From contig NZ_QGGG01000006.1 in the NCBI RefSeq assembly GCF_003148475.1, positions 124,001-188,000 on the forward strand: 64,000 nucleotides of DNA, read 5' to 3'. The translations under genes were made by a program, and so were the position numbers. Origin of the DNA: Pseudaminobacter salicylatoxidans (lineage in GTDB: Bacteria; Pseudomonadota; Alphaproteobacteria; Rhizobiales; Rhizobiaceae). The notes beneath the pieces are model-generated. The model was not told the DNA's origin and did not search any database. It saw only the letters and a program-made list of their open reading frames with translations. Of this stretch, positions 17,411 to 25,944 are shown piece after piece; the first letter of the stretch is position 1; each line of letters opens with the position of its first letter.

Positions 17411-18871
17411 TCACGCTCCCGCTTTCCATGGCAGCACCGCCTCATAGGTTGCCGCCGCCTGCAATACGGCGAGGTCGTCGCGCGGTCGGCCGATGAGTTG
17501 CATGCCCATCGGACGGCCTTGCGCATCGAAACCGACAGGCACGTTGACGGCGGGGCAGCCGGCCAACGAGGCGTAGGCCGAAACCTCCATCCAGCGGTGG
17601 TAGCTTTCCATGGCCCGGCCGGCCACTTCCTTCGGCCAATGGGTGCCGACCGGGAAGGGGAATACCTGCGCGGTGGGCAGCGCCAGCAAGTCGAAACGCT
17701 CGAAGAGCTTCAGCAAGGTTGCGTGCCAGCGGGAGCGGGTTGTGGAGGCGGCGTGAACCTGCAGTGCGGTCAGTCGCATCGCGCCCGCGACTTCCCAGAT
17801 TGCCTCCGGTTTCAGAAGGTCGCGCCGATCAGGGTTGTCGAAATGCGCCTTCAACTCGCAACCGCTGGTCGCCTGCCGCAAGATGATGAAGGCATCCCAC
17901 AGCGCATCCAGATCGAAGTCGGGCACGATCTGCTCGGTGGCAAAGCCGATGTCGGCGAAGCGCCGCAAGCCCGCCTCACATAGCTCCAGAATGCCGGCTT
18001 CGACCGGCAGATGCCTGCCGAGATCGCCGAGCCAGGCAATACGCCCGTCCTTCGGCGCTGCGTCGAGCCTGTCCAGATAGGAGGCCTCGCCGTCATGCGA
18101 CAGCGGCGCGCGCGGATCGTGGCCGGCCTGCACACCAAGCAGCAGCGCCATATCGCGCACATTGCGGCCCATCGGTCCTTCAAGGCCGATCTGCGAGTGG
18201 AATATCTCGTTCATCGGACCGGCCGGCACCAGCCCCTGCGAGGGACGCAGGCCGAAGACATTGTTGAAGGCGGCCGGGTTGCGCAGCGAGCCGCCGAAAT
18301 CGCTGCCATCGGCCACCGGCACCATGTCGAGGGCCAGTGCAACGGCCGCGCCGCCGCTCGATCCGCCGGCCGTCAGCGCCGGGTCGAAGGCATTGAGCGT
18401 CGCGCCAAAGACATTGTTGTAGGTGTTTGAGCCGAGGCCGAATTCGGGTGTATTGGTCTTGCCGATGAAGATGGCGCCCGCCGCACGCATACGCTCGACG
18501 AAGAAATCATCTTCGTTCGGCACGAAACCGGCAAAAATCGGGGAGCCGAAAGTGGTTTTCAGTCCCTTGGTCTGCGCCAGGTCCTTTATCGCGATGGGCA
18601 GGCCATGGAGCGGACCAGGCGCGATGCCTTTCGCCAGCGCGCTATCAGCGGCCTCGGCCTCGGCGAGGATGTCGGAGCGCTCGCGCAGCGACACGATGGC
18701 GTTGACCTGCGGGTTGACGGTTTCGATGCGGTCGAGGAAGGCGGTGACCACCTCGCGCACGGAAAGCTTGCGCGCCTTGATCTTGTCCGCCAGTTCCACC
18801 GCCGACAGACGGCAGATTTCACTGGCGGGCGGCAGGTCGTGCCTGGAAGCGGGGCGGTTCGAACTGGCCAT
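17411..18871 (-). CDS. Amidase-signature family hydrolase
   Basis: A 486-residue enzyme of the amidase-signature family (GatA/AtzF-like fold), hydrolysing an amide of unknown identity. The Ser-cisSer-Lys triad is in place: lysine in PIAIKDLAQTKG, cis-serine in AGGSSGGAAVALA and nucleophile serine in DGSDFGGSLRNPAAF, followed by NVFGLRPSQG. The start is the ATG at 18871, only 5 bases after the stop of the ribokinase gene, so the two are co-transcribed. GatB and GatC are absent nearby, so this is a catabolic amidase and not the tRNA amidotransferase. Confidence 0.9.
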   Translation of the reverse strand: MASSNRPASRHDLPPASEICRLSAVELADKIKARKLSVREVVTAFLDRIETVNPQVNAIVSLRERSDILAEAEAADSALAKGIAPGPLHGLPIAIKDLAQTKGLKTTFGSPIFAGFVPNEDDFFVERMRAAGAIFIGKTNTPEFGLGSNTYNNVFGATLNAFDPALTAGGSSGGAAVALALDMVPVADGSDFGGSLRNPAAFNNVFGLRPSQGLVPAGPMNEIFHSQIGLEGPMGRNVRDMALLLGVQAGHDPRAPLSHDGEASYLDRLDAAPKDGRIAWLGDLGRHLPVEAGILELCEAGLRRFADIGFATEQIVPDFDLDALWDAFIILRQATSGCELKAHFDNPDRRDLLKPEAIWEVAGAMRLTALQVHAASTTRSRWHATLLKLFERFDLLALPTAQVFPFPVGTHWPKEVAGRAMESYHRWMEVSAYASLAGCPAVNVPVGFDAQGRPMGMQLIGRPRDDLAVLQAAATYEAVLPWKAGA

Positions 18872-18876
18872 CGCGA

Positions 18877-19788
18877 TCAACCCACAGGCTCGCCGGAAAG
18901 TGCTGCATCCACCTCCCGCGTCAGCGGGATCGCCGGTTGCGCGCCGGGTTTGAGGCATGCGAGCGACCCGGCAACGGCCGCGCGCCGCAGCGCGTCACCC
19001 AGAGGCAGGCGCTCGGCAAGCCCGGCCGCCAGATAGCCGCAGAACGTGTCGCCGGCGCCGACCGTATCGACCGGCGTGATTTTCAGCGCCGGCACGCTGA
19101 GAAAGGCTTCGGGCGTGGCGGCAAGCACACCGTCGCCGCCGAGGGTGACGATAACCGTGCGGCCGGTCTGCTGCGCGAATGCCTTCATGCGGGCAGGGCG
19201 GTCTGCGCGGGAAAGCGCCAGCGCCTCGCAATAAAGGTCGAATTCGGTTTCGTTGGCGACGACATAATTCGCCTTGCCGAGAAAGGCGGCGGCTTCCTTG
19301 CGGAAGGGCGCGGTGTTGAGGATGGCGACGCCGCCGGCAGCCGCCGTGGCGTCGAGCACCGCTTCGACCGTGGTGAGCGGGATTTCGTGTTGCAACAGCA
19401 CGATGTCGCCCTTTTCGAGCGCGGCTCCATCGAGGTTTTCCGGCAGAACGGCGGCGTTGGCGCCCGGAACCACGGCAATCATGTTCTCGCCGTCGTTGCC
19501 CACCAGAATGTGCGCCGTGCCGGTTGACGCTTCGGTTTCGGCCACGCCGGAGAGGTCTACCCGGCCATCCTTGAGCAGCGCCAGCGCCTCGCCCGCGAAA
19601 GCGTCCTTTCCGACCGCCCCGATCATGCGCACGGGCGCGCCAGCGCGCGCGGCAGCCAGCGCCTGGTTGGCGCCCTTGCCGCCCGGCGCGGTCTTGAAAC
19701 CACTGCCCGGCACTGTTTCGCCTGGTGCCGGAAGCCGGTCGACAGTGGCGATCAGGTCGAGATTGATGGAGCCGATGACGGTGATCAA
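18877..19788 (-). CDS. rbsK: Ribokinase
   Basis: RbsK phosphorylates D-ribose to ribose-5-phosphate for the pentose phosphate pathway. The 303-residue PfkB-family protein has the N-terminal substrate block GSINLDLIATVDRLPAPGET, the glycine pair motif APGGKGANQALAAARAGA, and the C-terminal PfkB signature DTVGAGDTFCGYLAAGL with the catalytic Asp in AGD. The start is TTG at 19788, with GGGAGG 6 bases upstream. It heads a two-gene unit with the amidase. With the nearby nucleoside hydrolase it could process nucleoside-derived ribose. Confidence 0.92.
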   Translation of the reverse strand: MITVIGSINLDLIATVDRLPAPGETVPGSGFKTAPGGKGANQALAAARAGAPVRMIGAVGKDAFAGEALALLKDGRVDLSGVAETEASTGTAHILVGNDGENMIAVVPGANAAVLPENLDGAALEKGDIVLLQHEIPLTTVEAVLDATAAAGGVAILNTAPFRKEAAAFLGKANYVVANETEFDLYCEALALSRADRPARMKAFAQQTGRTVIVTLGGDGVLAATPEAFLSVPALKITPVDTVGAGDTFCGYLAAGLAERLPLGDALRRAAVAGSLACLKPGAQPAIPLTREVDAALSGEPVG

Positions 19789-19884
19789 GGATAGCCTCCC
19801 GTTGACTTTCGCGGGGAAGCTATCCTGCGTCGGGCTATATTGAAATAGTGGATCGGGTGTAATCGACAGCCCGATCCGGCAGGC

Positions 19885-20763
19885 TTAGCCGCCAAGCTGG
19901 CCGGCTTCCCAGCCCAGTATCGCGCGCTTGCGCGTCAAGCCCCAGTGATAGCCGGTCAGTGCGCCGGACTTGCCGACGACGCGGTGGCAAGGCACGACGA
20001 AGGACAGCGGGTTGGCGCCCACCGCCGCGCCGACCGCCCTGCTTGCGGCAGGCGAGCCGATATCGCAGGCGATGGCCGAATAGCTGCTGGCCTTGCCCAT
20101 CGGGATTTTCAGGAGCGCGTCCCACACCCGGATTTGGAAATCCGTGCCGATCATCACCACCCGCAGCGGGTCGTCGGCACGCCAGCGGGCCGGGTCGAAG
20201 ATACGCGCAGCATAGGGGGCGGTCGCGGCCATGTCCTCCACATAAACCGCGTTCGGCCAGCGGCTGGACATATCCGCGAAGGCTTCCCGCTCGTGTCCGG
20301 CATCGTTGAAGGAAAGGCCGGCAAGGCCGCGGTCGGTTACCATGACCAGCGCCACGCCGAAGGGCGAGATGTGGTAGCCGTAGCGAATGGTGAGGCCGGC
20401 TCCGCGGCTCTTGTAGTCGCCGGGCGACATCGCGTCATGCGTCACGAACAGATCGTGCAGGCGTCCGGGTCCGGACATGCCGAGCTCATAGGCGGTTTCG
20501 AGAAGCGGCATGCCTTCATCCAGCAGCCGGCGGGCATGATCCAGCGTCACCGCCTGCAAAAACCCTTTCGGTGAAAGGCCGGCCCAGCGGGTGAACAGTT
20601 TCTGCAAACCGGTCGGAGTTTCGCCCACCTCTTCGGCCAGGGCTTCCAGCGAAGGTTGGTCGCGATAGTCGAGGCTGATCTTCTCTATGACGCGGCGGAC
20701 GATTTCATAGTCGCCGCCCTGCGGCGTGATGTCTTCACGCAAGATGGCTGTATGTGCGTTCAT
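19885..20763 (-). CDS. Ada-like bifunctional AraC regulator / O6-methylguanine-DNA methyltransferase, zinc domain absent
   Basis: The 292-residue protein joins an AraC-type DNA-binding region (about 20-120, with GLQKLFTRWAGLSPKGFLQAV) to a methylguanine methyltransferase domain. The acceptor cysteine lies in VVPCHRVVGKSGALTGYHWG, about Cys259. Full-length Ada also has an N-terminal zinc-cysteine domain that senses methyl phosphotriesters; it is missing here, so self-activation by that route is not possible. The ATG at 20763 has AAGGAG 8 bases upstream; a further 17 residues upstream are possible. Methyl-acceptor activity is likely. DNA-binding specificity is unknown. Confidence 0.9.
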   Translation of the reverse strand: MNAHTAILREDITPQGGDYEIVRRVIEKISLDYRDQPSLEALAEEVGETPTGLQKLFTRWAGLSPKGFLQAVTLDHARRLLDEGMPLLETAYELGMSGPGRLHDLFVTHDAMSPGDYKSRGAGLTIRYGYHISPFGVALVMVTDRGLAGLSFNDAGHEREAFADMSSRWPNAVYVEDMAATAPYAARIFDPARWRADDPLRVVMIGTDFQIRVWDALLKIPMGKASSYSAIACDIGSPAASRAVGAAVGANPLSFVVPCHRVVGKSGALTGYHWGLTRKRAILGWEAGQLGG

Positions 20764-20888
20764 GGCTCTGTCTCCTTGAACGCGAATATCGCCCTGTGTG
20801 TCTGTCATAACCACCCGAAACTTGCCTTGTTTGTGGGATTTCGCTCAACCGTCGTTCGGGTGCCTGCTATCGGCAATGGCTGGCGGCC

Positions 20889-21383
20889 TCAGCGGCTCTT
20901 GGCCGTGGCCAGCGCCAGCGAAAACGCCTTGGCGAAGCTTTCGCGATCGTCCGGGTTGAGGAACGAGCCGATCGGCACGCTCTTCTCGCGCGATTGGACA
21001 GCCATGTCGGTGATGCCGATCTCGGAGTGCCGTTTCACCGAAAAGCGTGCCCAGAAGGGGTTGAAGTGATGGTTTTCCGTGCGGCCTGACGGTGCGACCT
21101 TGTGGATATCCAGCCTCGTGCGCGAAACGATGACCTCCTCGCGCACCCGCGCCGCGCGGTAGTTCAGGCGGAAGGCGATGTAGATCGCCAGCACGTCCAG
21201 CCCGAAGAAGCCGAACACCGGCCAGGCTCCGCTGGCGAGGAAGAACGCGCCCGTGACGAGCCAACCGAAGGTCAACGCGCCCATCAGCACCATGAAACCG
21301 GTGCGCCCGAGCGACCGGTGCGGTTCCAGAAGCGCGTGAAAGAACGGCTCATCAGCCGCATATGCAGCGTTTGTCTCGCTCAT
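20889..21383 (-). CDS. DUF2244 membrane protein
   Basis: A 164-residue integral membrane protein of the DUF2244 family, common in alphaproteobacteria and without assigned function. Two hydrophobic helices lie at about 28-50 and 54-73 (GALTFGWLVTGAFFLASG and WPVFGFFGLDVLAIYIAF). A cytosolic part follows, containing WARFSVKRH and a C-terminal segment ending ESFAKAFSLALATAKSR. It is transcribed divergently from nth, with the start codons almost touching (21383 and 21406), so promoters must lie within or very near the coding ends. Confidence 0.85.
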   Translation of the reverse strand: MSETNAAYAADEPFFHALLEPHRSLGRTGFMVLMGALTFGWLVTGAFFLASGAWPVFGFFGLDVLAIYIAFRLNYRAARVREEVIVSRTRLDIHKVAPSGRTENHHFNPFWARFSVKRHSEIGITDMAVQSREKSVPIGSFLNPDDRESFAKAFSLALATAKSR

Positions 21384-21405
21384 GGCCGCAGTTTATAGGA
21401 AAGAC

Positions 21406-22209
21406 ATGGACAGTCCCAAGCGCAAAGATGAATCGCAGCCGAAAAAGCTGCAATCGACCACGGCGGGCGGCAGGACGAAACCGGCGCAGAAGCGTGCGCG
21501 CCAGCCCCGGACGCTCTACACGCGCGCCGAAATTCACGAGATTTTCCGACGCTTTGCCGTCCAGCGCCCGGAACCGAAGGGTGAGCTGGAGCATGTCAAC
21601 GCCTTCACCTTGCTGGTGGCCGTGGTTCTGTCGGCGCAAGCCACCGATGCCGGCGTCAACAAGGCCACCCGTCCGCTGTTCAAGATTGCCGATACGCCCG
21701 AAAAAATGCTGGCACTGGGCGAGGAAAAGCTCGGCCAGTACATTCGCACCATCGGGCTCTGGCGCGCCAAGACCAGGAACGTGATCGCGCTTTGCGAAAT
21801 GCTCATCCGCGACTATGGCGGCCAGGTGCCGGACAGCCGTGACGAACTGGTCAAGCTGCCGGGCGTGGGCCGAAAGACCGCCAATGTGGTGCTCAACATG
21901 GCTTTCGGCCAGCACACGATGGCGGTCGACACCCACATATTGCGCATCGGCAACCGCATCGGTCTGGCGCCGGGCAAGACGCCCGAGCAGGTGGAGGCCG
22001 AACTGGTGCGCATCATTCCCGACGAATATATGCGCCACGCCCATCACTGGTTGATCCTGCACGGCCGCTATGTGTGTAAGGCGCGCAAGCCGGAATGCGA
22101 ACGCTGCGTGATCGCCGATTTGTGCAAATACAAGGACAAGACCACCGACATTCCCGCGCCGCTGGTGCCGATCGCACCGCTGGAAGAGGTGGGTGCGGCG
22201 GCTCAGTAA
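21406..22209 (+). CDS. nth: Endonuclease III
   Basis: Nth removes oxidised pyrimidines and nicks the abasic site. The 267-residue protein has a basic, lysine-rich N-terminal extension of about 40 residues and then the HhH-GPD fold. The helix-hairpin-helix is LPGVGRKTANVVLNMAFG, containing the catalytic lysine. The catalytic aspartate is in AVDTHILRIGNR. The 4Fe-4S cluster cysteines are C-x6-C-x2-C-x5-C in CKARKPECERCVIADLC. I choose the ATG at 21406, with AGGA upstream, over the ATG at 21382, which would overlap the DUF2244 start. Its end overlaps the convergent DUF2214 gene by 7 bases. Confidence 0.95.
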   Translation: MDSPKRKDESQPKKLQSTTAGGRTKPAQKRARQPRTLYTRAEIHEIFRRFAVQRPEPKGELEHVNAFTLLVAVVLSAQATDAGVNKATRPLFKIADTPEKMLALGEEKLGQYIRTIGLWRAKTRNVIALCEMLIRDYGGQVPDSRDELVKLPGVGRKTANVVLNMAFGQHTMAVDTHILRIGNRIGLAPGKTPEQVEAELVRIIPDEYMRHAHHWLILHGRYVCKARKPECERCVIADLCKYKDKTTDIPAPLVPIAPLEEVGAAAQ

Positions 22210-22652
22210 TTGCGGACCATGATCGCGGCGAAGATGGGGATCAGCATGAAGATCACCATCTGCGCGCGCAGGCAGGTGCGGACTGGCGCGAATTCATCGG
22301 CAGGCACCACGAAGCCGGCATCGGCCGAGACGCGTTTCTTCCAGGAAATGAAGCGCATCGTCGGCAGGATCGACAACAGGGCGACCGCCACGAAGGCGGC
22401 CATCTTGGCCCAGAACGCCCAATTGTAGACGTAGAATTCCCAGCCTTTCAGGCCGTAGAACACGCGCCCTATACCGACGAGGATGACAAGCATCGCGACC
22501 ATGCCGTAGGCGCGGTCTATGCCCGCCAGCCGGCCGATGATGCGCGGCGACAATTCGCTGCGGATCAGCACGATTTCCGCAGCGATGATCGCTGCGAGCG
22601 AAAAAACCAGAATATGGTGGAAAATGGCGAGCAGCAGGTCGGTGGTTTCCAT
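22203..22652 (-). CDS. DUF2214 family membrane protein
   Basis: A 149-residue integral membrane protein with four hydrophobic helices (about 5-27, 43-66, 73-98 and 127-146), of the DUF2214 family. The first helix is TTDLLLAIFHHILVFSLAAI, with a His pair, and the central part includes MVAMLVILVGIGRVFYGLKGWEFY. The His pair and the overall pattern recall small cytochrome- or copper-resistance-type membrane proteins, but no function is established. The start is the ATG at 22652, preceded by GATGAGG. The gene is convergent with nth and overlaps it by 7 bases. Confidence 0.82.
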   Translation of the reverse strand: METTDLLLAIFHHILVFSLAAIIAAEIVLIRSELSPRIIGRLAGIDRAYGMVAMLVILVGIGRVFYGLKGWEFYVYNWAFWAKMAAFVAVALLSILPTMRFISWKKRVSADAGFVVPADEFAPVRTCLRAQMVIFMLIPIFAAIMVRNY

Positions 22653-22810
22653 GGGGGCCTCATCCCTTTGCCCAAGCGACGAATCGGTATCATTCTGCAC
22701 TATGAACCGTTCCAGAAGACGTTCATATCGCCGCCGCGGTCAAGCATTCCGGCAAAATCCCAGTGGAGCGGCATAATTGCGGTGCGCCGGGGTCGTGCTA
22801 CCATCGCTGC

Positions 22811-23053
22811 ATGATGAAACTTTCACGCGCCATCAATCCCATGCCTGAAACGATAAGGCTTGCGCTGTCCGAACGCGGCCTCATGACGGCATATGAGGCG
22901 CGGCCCGACTATCAACGGAACGACTATCTCGGCTGGATTGCCCGCGCGCGCCTGTCTTCCACGCAGGAAAAGCGGTTGCGCCAGATGCTTGAGGAACTGG
23001 CGCGCGGCGACGTTTACATGAATATGGCGTGGCGTCCTCGAAAACGCATATGA
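22811..23053 (+). CDS. Small YdeI/OmdA-type protein
   Basis: An 80-residue protein matching the short bacterial OmdA (YdeI/OmpD-associated) domain, with the typical ending RLRQMLEELARGDVYMNM then WRP. The middle contains YLGWIARARLSSTQEKRL. This domain is often found alone or fused to DUF1801-like domains, and a DUF1801 gene occurs at 5901 in this window. The start could be the ATG at 22811, 22814 or 22841, since no ribosome-binding site is decisive. Function unknown. Confidence 0.7.
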   Translation: MMKLSRAINPMPETIRLALSERGLMTAYEARPDYQRNDYLGWIARARLSSTQEKRLRQMLEELARGDVYMNMAWRPRKRI

Positions 23054-23108
23054 GCTTGCCTGAACCGGACAGGCATCCCCCGTTCTTCCGGAAAGTCGAG
23101 ATTTTCCA

Positions 23109-23636
23109 ATGACCTTCGGCGACACTGTTCCCATTGTCGAAACACCGAGAACGATCCTGCGCGGCCATCGCCTGCAGGACTTCGATGAGGCCGCCGCGAT
23201 GTGGGCGCATCCGGCGGTGACGCGATACATCGGTGGCAGAGCCATGACGGGCGAGGAGGTCTGGTCAAGACTGCTGCGCTATGCGGGGCTGTGGAGCCTG
23301 TTTGGCTATGGCTACTGGCTCATCGAGGAAAAGGACACAGGCCGTTTCCTCGGCGAGGCCGGTTTCCAGAATCTGAGGCGCGATATCGAACCTGCCCTGG
23401 ACGACATTCCAGAGGCCGGTTGGGTGCTTGCCGCCGCCGCGCATGGCAAGGGCCTTGCCACCGAAATCGCGCTGGCAATTCATGACTGGAGCGACAGGCA
23501 TCCGAGCAGACGCCGGACCGTTTGCATTATCGACCCCGAGAACGGGGCGTCGATACGCGTGGCCGAAAAATGCGGATATCGGGAAGTGACGCGGACCAGC
23601 TACAAGGGGTCTCCCGTCATTTTGTTCGAAAGATAG
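23109..23636 (+). CDS. GNAT-family N-acetyltransferase (RimJ/RimL type)
   Basis: A 175-residue acetyltransferase of the RimJ/RimL branch. The N-terminal beta strand ETPRTILRGHRLQDFDEAAAM and the C-terminal block INDPENGASIRVAEKCGY-like stretch (here IIDPENGASIRVAEKCGYRE) are diagnostic. The acetyl-CoA loop is degenerate (AAAAHGKGLATEI instead of RGxGxA), though HGKGLATE keeps the glycines. It lies alone after the YdeI-like gene, same strand. The substrate is unknown. Confidence 0.85.
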   Translation: MTFGDTVPIVETPRTILRGHRLQDFDEAAAMWAHPAVTRYIGGRAMTGEEVWSRLLRYAGLWSLFGYGYWLIEEKDTGRFLGEAGFQNLRRDIEPALDDIPEAGWVLAAAAHGKGLATEIALAIHDWSDRHPSRRRTVCIIDPENGASIRVAEKCGYREVTRTSYKGSPVILFER

Positions 23637-24075
23637 CGCTGGGATGCGGCAATGCCGCTCAGCGCCGCCATGTCGAAAGCTCTGGACTTTTGCATCCCCG
23701 GTTTTCCCGTCGCCACCGGCCCCGAATGATGCAGCCGGCGGGAGATGCGTTCGGCCATGGGACGACGCAGCAACCGGTGTCTGAAAGGCCGCAGCGTGCA
23801 TTGCTTGACTTTGTACTGAAGTTCCGGGACACTCTTGCCATGTCTATTGTAGTCGGCAGTCGAAACAAATTTTTTCAGCGGGTGTGCCCTATCGCGGGAC
23901 ATTAGCCCCCGGCTCGGCTGCATTGCGCCCCCGAGCCCCGGGGGTGGATATGGTAAATTTCGCGAAATTTGACCGCGAATCGGCGCTTTCCAACACAACT
24001 ACATCTGCCAGACAGGCAGCCGCACACCGTAACCCGTGGCCGGGTTCCGTGGCGGTCAAAAGCACGGGTAACGCA
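23637..24075. other. Intergenic region upstream of rnk
   Basis: About 440 bases with no convincing gene. Two things stand out. A GC-rich hairpin lies near 23905-23944 (CCCCCGG-CTCGG ... CCGAG-CC-CCGGGGG). A perfect 16-bp AT-rich palindrome lies at 23955-23970. A weak TTGACT near 23803 might be part of a promoter. The rnk reading frame is open across the last 190 bases, but its family similarity begins only at the ATG at 24076. Confidence 0.6.
23955..23970. promoter_or_regulatory. Perfect 16-bp palindrome upstream of rnk
   Basis: AAATTTCGCGAAATTT is self-complementary over all 16 bases and lies 106 bases before the rnk start in a GC-rich genome, where such an AT-rich palindrome is unexpected. 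It could be a dimeric repressor operator. No regulator is identified. Confidence 0.4.
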
Positions 24076-24492
24076 ATGCAGGAAAAGACCAGGGCCAAGC
24101 GCAAGCCGGTCATCAAGATCGCCGCAACGGATCACGCCAAGCTGGTTTCCTTCGCCGAGGCGATGGAAAGCCGCAATCCGGAAATGGCCGAGGAGCTGAT
24201 GCTCGAACTCGACCGCGCCAAGGTGGTCGCCGATGGCTCCATTTCCGCTGACGTCGTGCAGATGGGCTCGACCGTCACCTACAAGCCGGACACGGGCGAA
24301 GCCCGCACCGTCACGCTGGTGTTCCCCGGCGATGCCGACATCGCGCAGGCCAAGATTTCCATCCTTACGCCGATCGGTACAGCTCTGATCGGGCTCGCCA
24401 CGGGGCAGGCGATCCAGTGGACCGCCCGGGATGGCCGCAGCCACGAACTCGAGATCATCGAGGTGCGTCAGCCGGCCGCCGCAGGGGCCTGA
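24076..24492 (+). CDS. rnk: Nucleoside diphosphate kinase regulator (Rnk/GreA C-terminal family)
   Basis: A 138-residue protein of the Rnk family, whose fold is an N-terminal helical arm plus a GreA/GreB-like C-terminal FKBP domain. E. coli Rnk influences nucleoside diphosphate kinase levels and can compete with Gre factors at RNA polymerase. The arm (about 10-55) includes LVSFAEAMESRNPEMAEEL. The C-terminal domain has VVQMGSTVTYKPDTGE, VTLVFPGDADIAQAKIS and PIGTALIGLATGQAIQW, all standard. The start is the ATG at 24076. A second member of the same family follows 179 bases downstream. Confidence 0.88.
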   Translation: MQEKTRAKRKPVIKIAATDHAKLVSFAEAMESRNPEMAEELMLELDRAKVVADGSISADVVQMGSTVTYKPDTGEARTVTLVFPGDADIAQAKISILTPIGTALIGLATGQAIQWTARDGRSHELEIIEVRQPAAAGA

Positions 24493-24671
24493 CCATATGG
24501 TCGTCCGGTTGGCTCGGCACTATTTCATCTACCGCGCGGGCAATCTCGTCGCAGGAGGCTGACCCCTGCGCCGGTCGCGGTCGGCGATCCGGTTCAGGGG
24601 ATATCTTCATCGATCAAGAGAAAACGCTTGATGCCGAAGCCGCGCGAATGCGGTCCGGCTGGAGATTTGCC

Positions 24672-25229
24672 ATGTCGAACACGGATTTCTGTCAGCTCAC
24701 GACCAAGGACTACACCATCCTGGAAGTGATGCTGGAGCGCTGCATGGGCCAGGATGACCCGCTGCGCGAACTTCTGCGCCGCAAGCTGGACGGCGCTCGG
24801 GTCATGTTTCGCGACGATATTCCCGACAATGTCGTGACGCTGAGCAGCCGCGTCGTCTACCGGGTCGATGATGGGCCGGCTGAAACGCGCATCGTCGCCC
24901 ATGACGAGATGCGCGGCATGGTGGGCTCGGTGCTGCCGATCTCCAATCCGCGCGGGCTGGGCCTGATGGGATTGGCGGAAGGCCAGTCGATCATCATCCG
25001 CCGTACCGACGGCGGCGAGGAAAAGCTGACGGTGCAGGAAGTCGCCTATCAGCCGGAAGCGGCCCGAAAAGCGGCGGAAGGTGCGCGCGATGGGGGCCGT
25101 CCGAGGCAGGGCGGGCCGATCCTGCGTGTTGTCCATCGCTCCGATGACGTGTCGCCGCGCCCGATCAGGGTGATGCCTCTGCCGCCCTTCGACGGGGGCC
25201 CGGACGATCCGGGGCCGAGCGCAGCCTGA
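24672..25229 (+). CDS. Second Rnk/GreA-family protein with extended tail
   Basis: A 185-residue paralogue of the gene at 24076, co-directional. It shows the same plan: a helical arm (YTILEVMLERCMGQDDPLREL), then VVTLSSRVVYRVDDGPAET, SVLPISNPRGLGLMGLAEGQSI. It is shorter in identity and carries an extra C-terminal tail of about 60 residues rich in Arg, Gly and Pro (ending FDGGPDDPGPSAA), which looks disordered. The ATG at 24672 has GGAGA 6 bases upstream. Likely acts at RNA polymerase or on nucleotide metabolism, but this is family inference. Confidence 0.82.
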   Translation: MSNTDFCQLTTKDYTILEVMLERCMGQDDPLRELLRRKLDGARVMFRDDIPDNVVTLSSRVVYRVDDGPAETRIVAHDEMRGMVGSVLPISNPRGLGLMGLAEGQSIIIRRTDGGEEKLTVQEVAYQPEAARKAAEGARDGGRPRQGGPILRVVHRSDDVSPRPIRVMPLPPFDGGPDDPGPSAA

Positions 25230-25341
25230 GGCTATATCGGGCTACGCGATTTCCGTCGTCCTTCTGCCCTTCCCTTGAAGCTCGGGACAGAAGTGGCGGC
25301 GCTTTTCAAGCCTGCCGATGTGAATACCGAGGCCGCCAGCT

Positions 25342-25737
25342 TTACCGCCTGTCGCAGGTGGCGGCGGAATAATTGCCGCTCGCTTCACGCATGATGATAT
25401 CGAACGCGGCGGCTTTCCCGGTATTGGACGTGACCTGGGTGACGTCGATCGAATTGCCGCCTGAGGTGAAGCCACCGAGCGGTCCCAGCCAGGTGATTTC
25501 GCCTTCGGGGCTGAGTTCATATTTGTGCGGTTCCGGCGGCGGCCCGAAGCGATATGGCCCGCGATAGCTGTCGCCCTCTATGGCTATATCGCCCAGATGA
25601 ATGAACATGCCGAGCGCATAGACCTCGCAGTGATAGACGCCGTTCAGGAGCCGACCGGCGTCCTGATCTGCATGGCAGGGAACGGGGAAGGCTGCGCTGG
25701 ATGCGCAAAGCAGTGCGGCCGTGAGAGACGTTTTCAT
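25342..25737 (-). CDS. Small secreted hypothetical protein
   Basis: A 131-residue predicted secreted protein of unknown family. It starts with a clear Sec signal peptide (MKTSLTAALLCASSAAFPVPCHA, cleavage near residue 23). The mature part contains two cysteines (YHCEVYALG and SAATCDRR) that may form a disulfide, and the segment GPYRFGPPPEPHKYELSPEG. The start is the ATG at 25737. A short frame just upstream ends in an ATGA overlap with this start but has no other support. It is convergent with the second Rnk gene. Confidence 0.75.
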   Translation of the reverse strand: MKTSLTAALLCASSAAFPVPCHADQDAGRLLNGVYHCEVYALGMFIHLGDIAIEGDSYRGPYRFGPPPEPHKYELSPEGEITWLGPLGGFTSGGNSIDVTQVTSNTGKAAAFDIIMREASGNYSAATCDRR

Positions 25738-25944
25738 GGAGCGCCGTTCACTTCGCCGAAATCTGTCAATTGCCGGAAGTCGGTTCGTTTTCCGGCATTC
25801 TTGCCAGACATGAAGGTCTTTTGCGCATCCGTGTAGAGGGCATTCGTCAACTCCCGTGCGGCATTGGCCGCTGAACCGTTCCCGGCAGTCAGCAAAGCAT
25901 TCCGGTCCCCGCCGTGCAAGGGTGGCGGAGCCTTGGACGGTCAA

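Noticed and set aside
25734-25919. A 61-codon minus-strand frame ending in an ATGA overlap with the secreted protein gene
   Set aside because: The start is TTG without a ribosome-binding site and the sequence has no recognisable features. The overlap may be chance.
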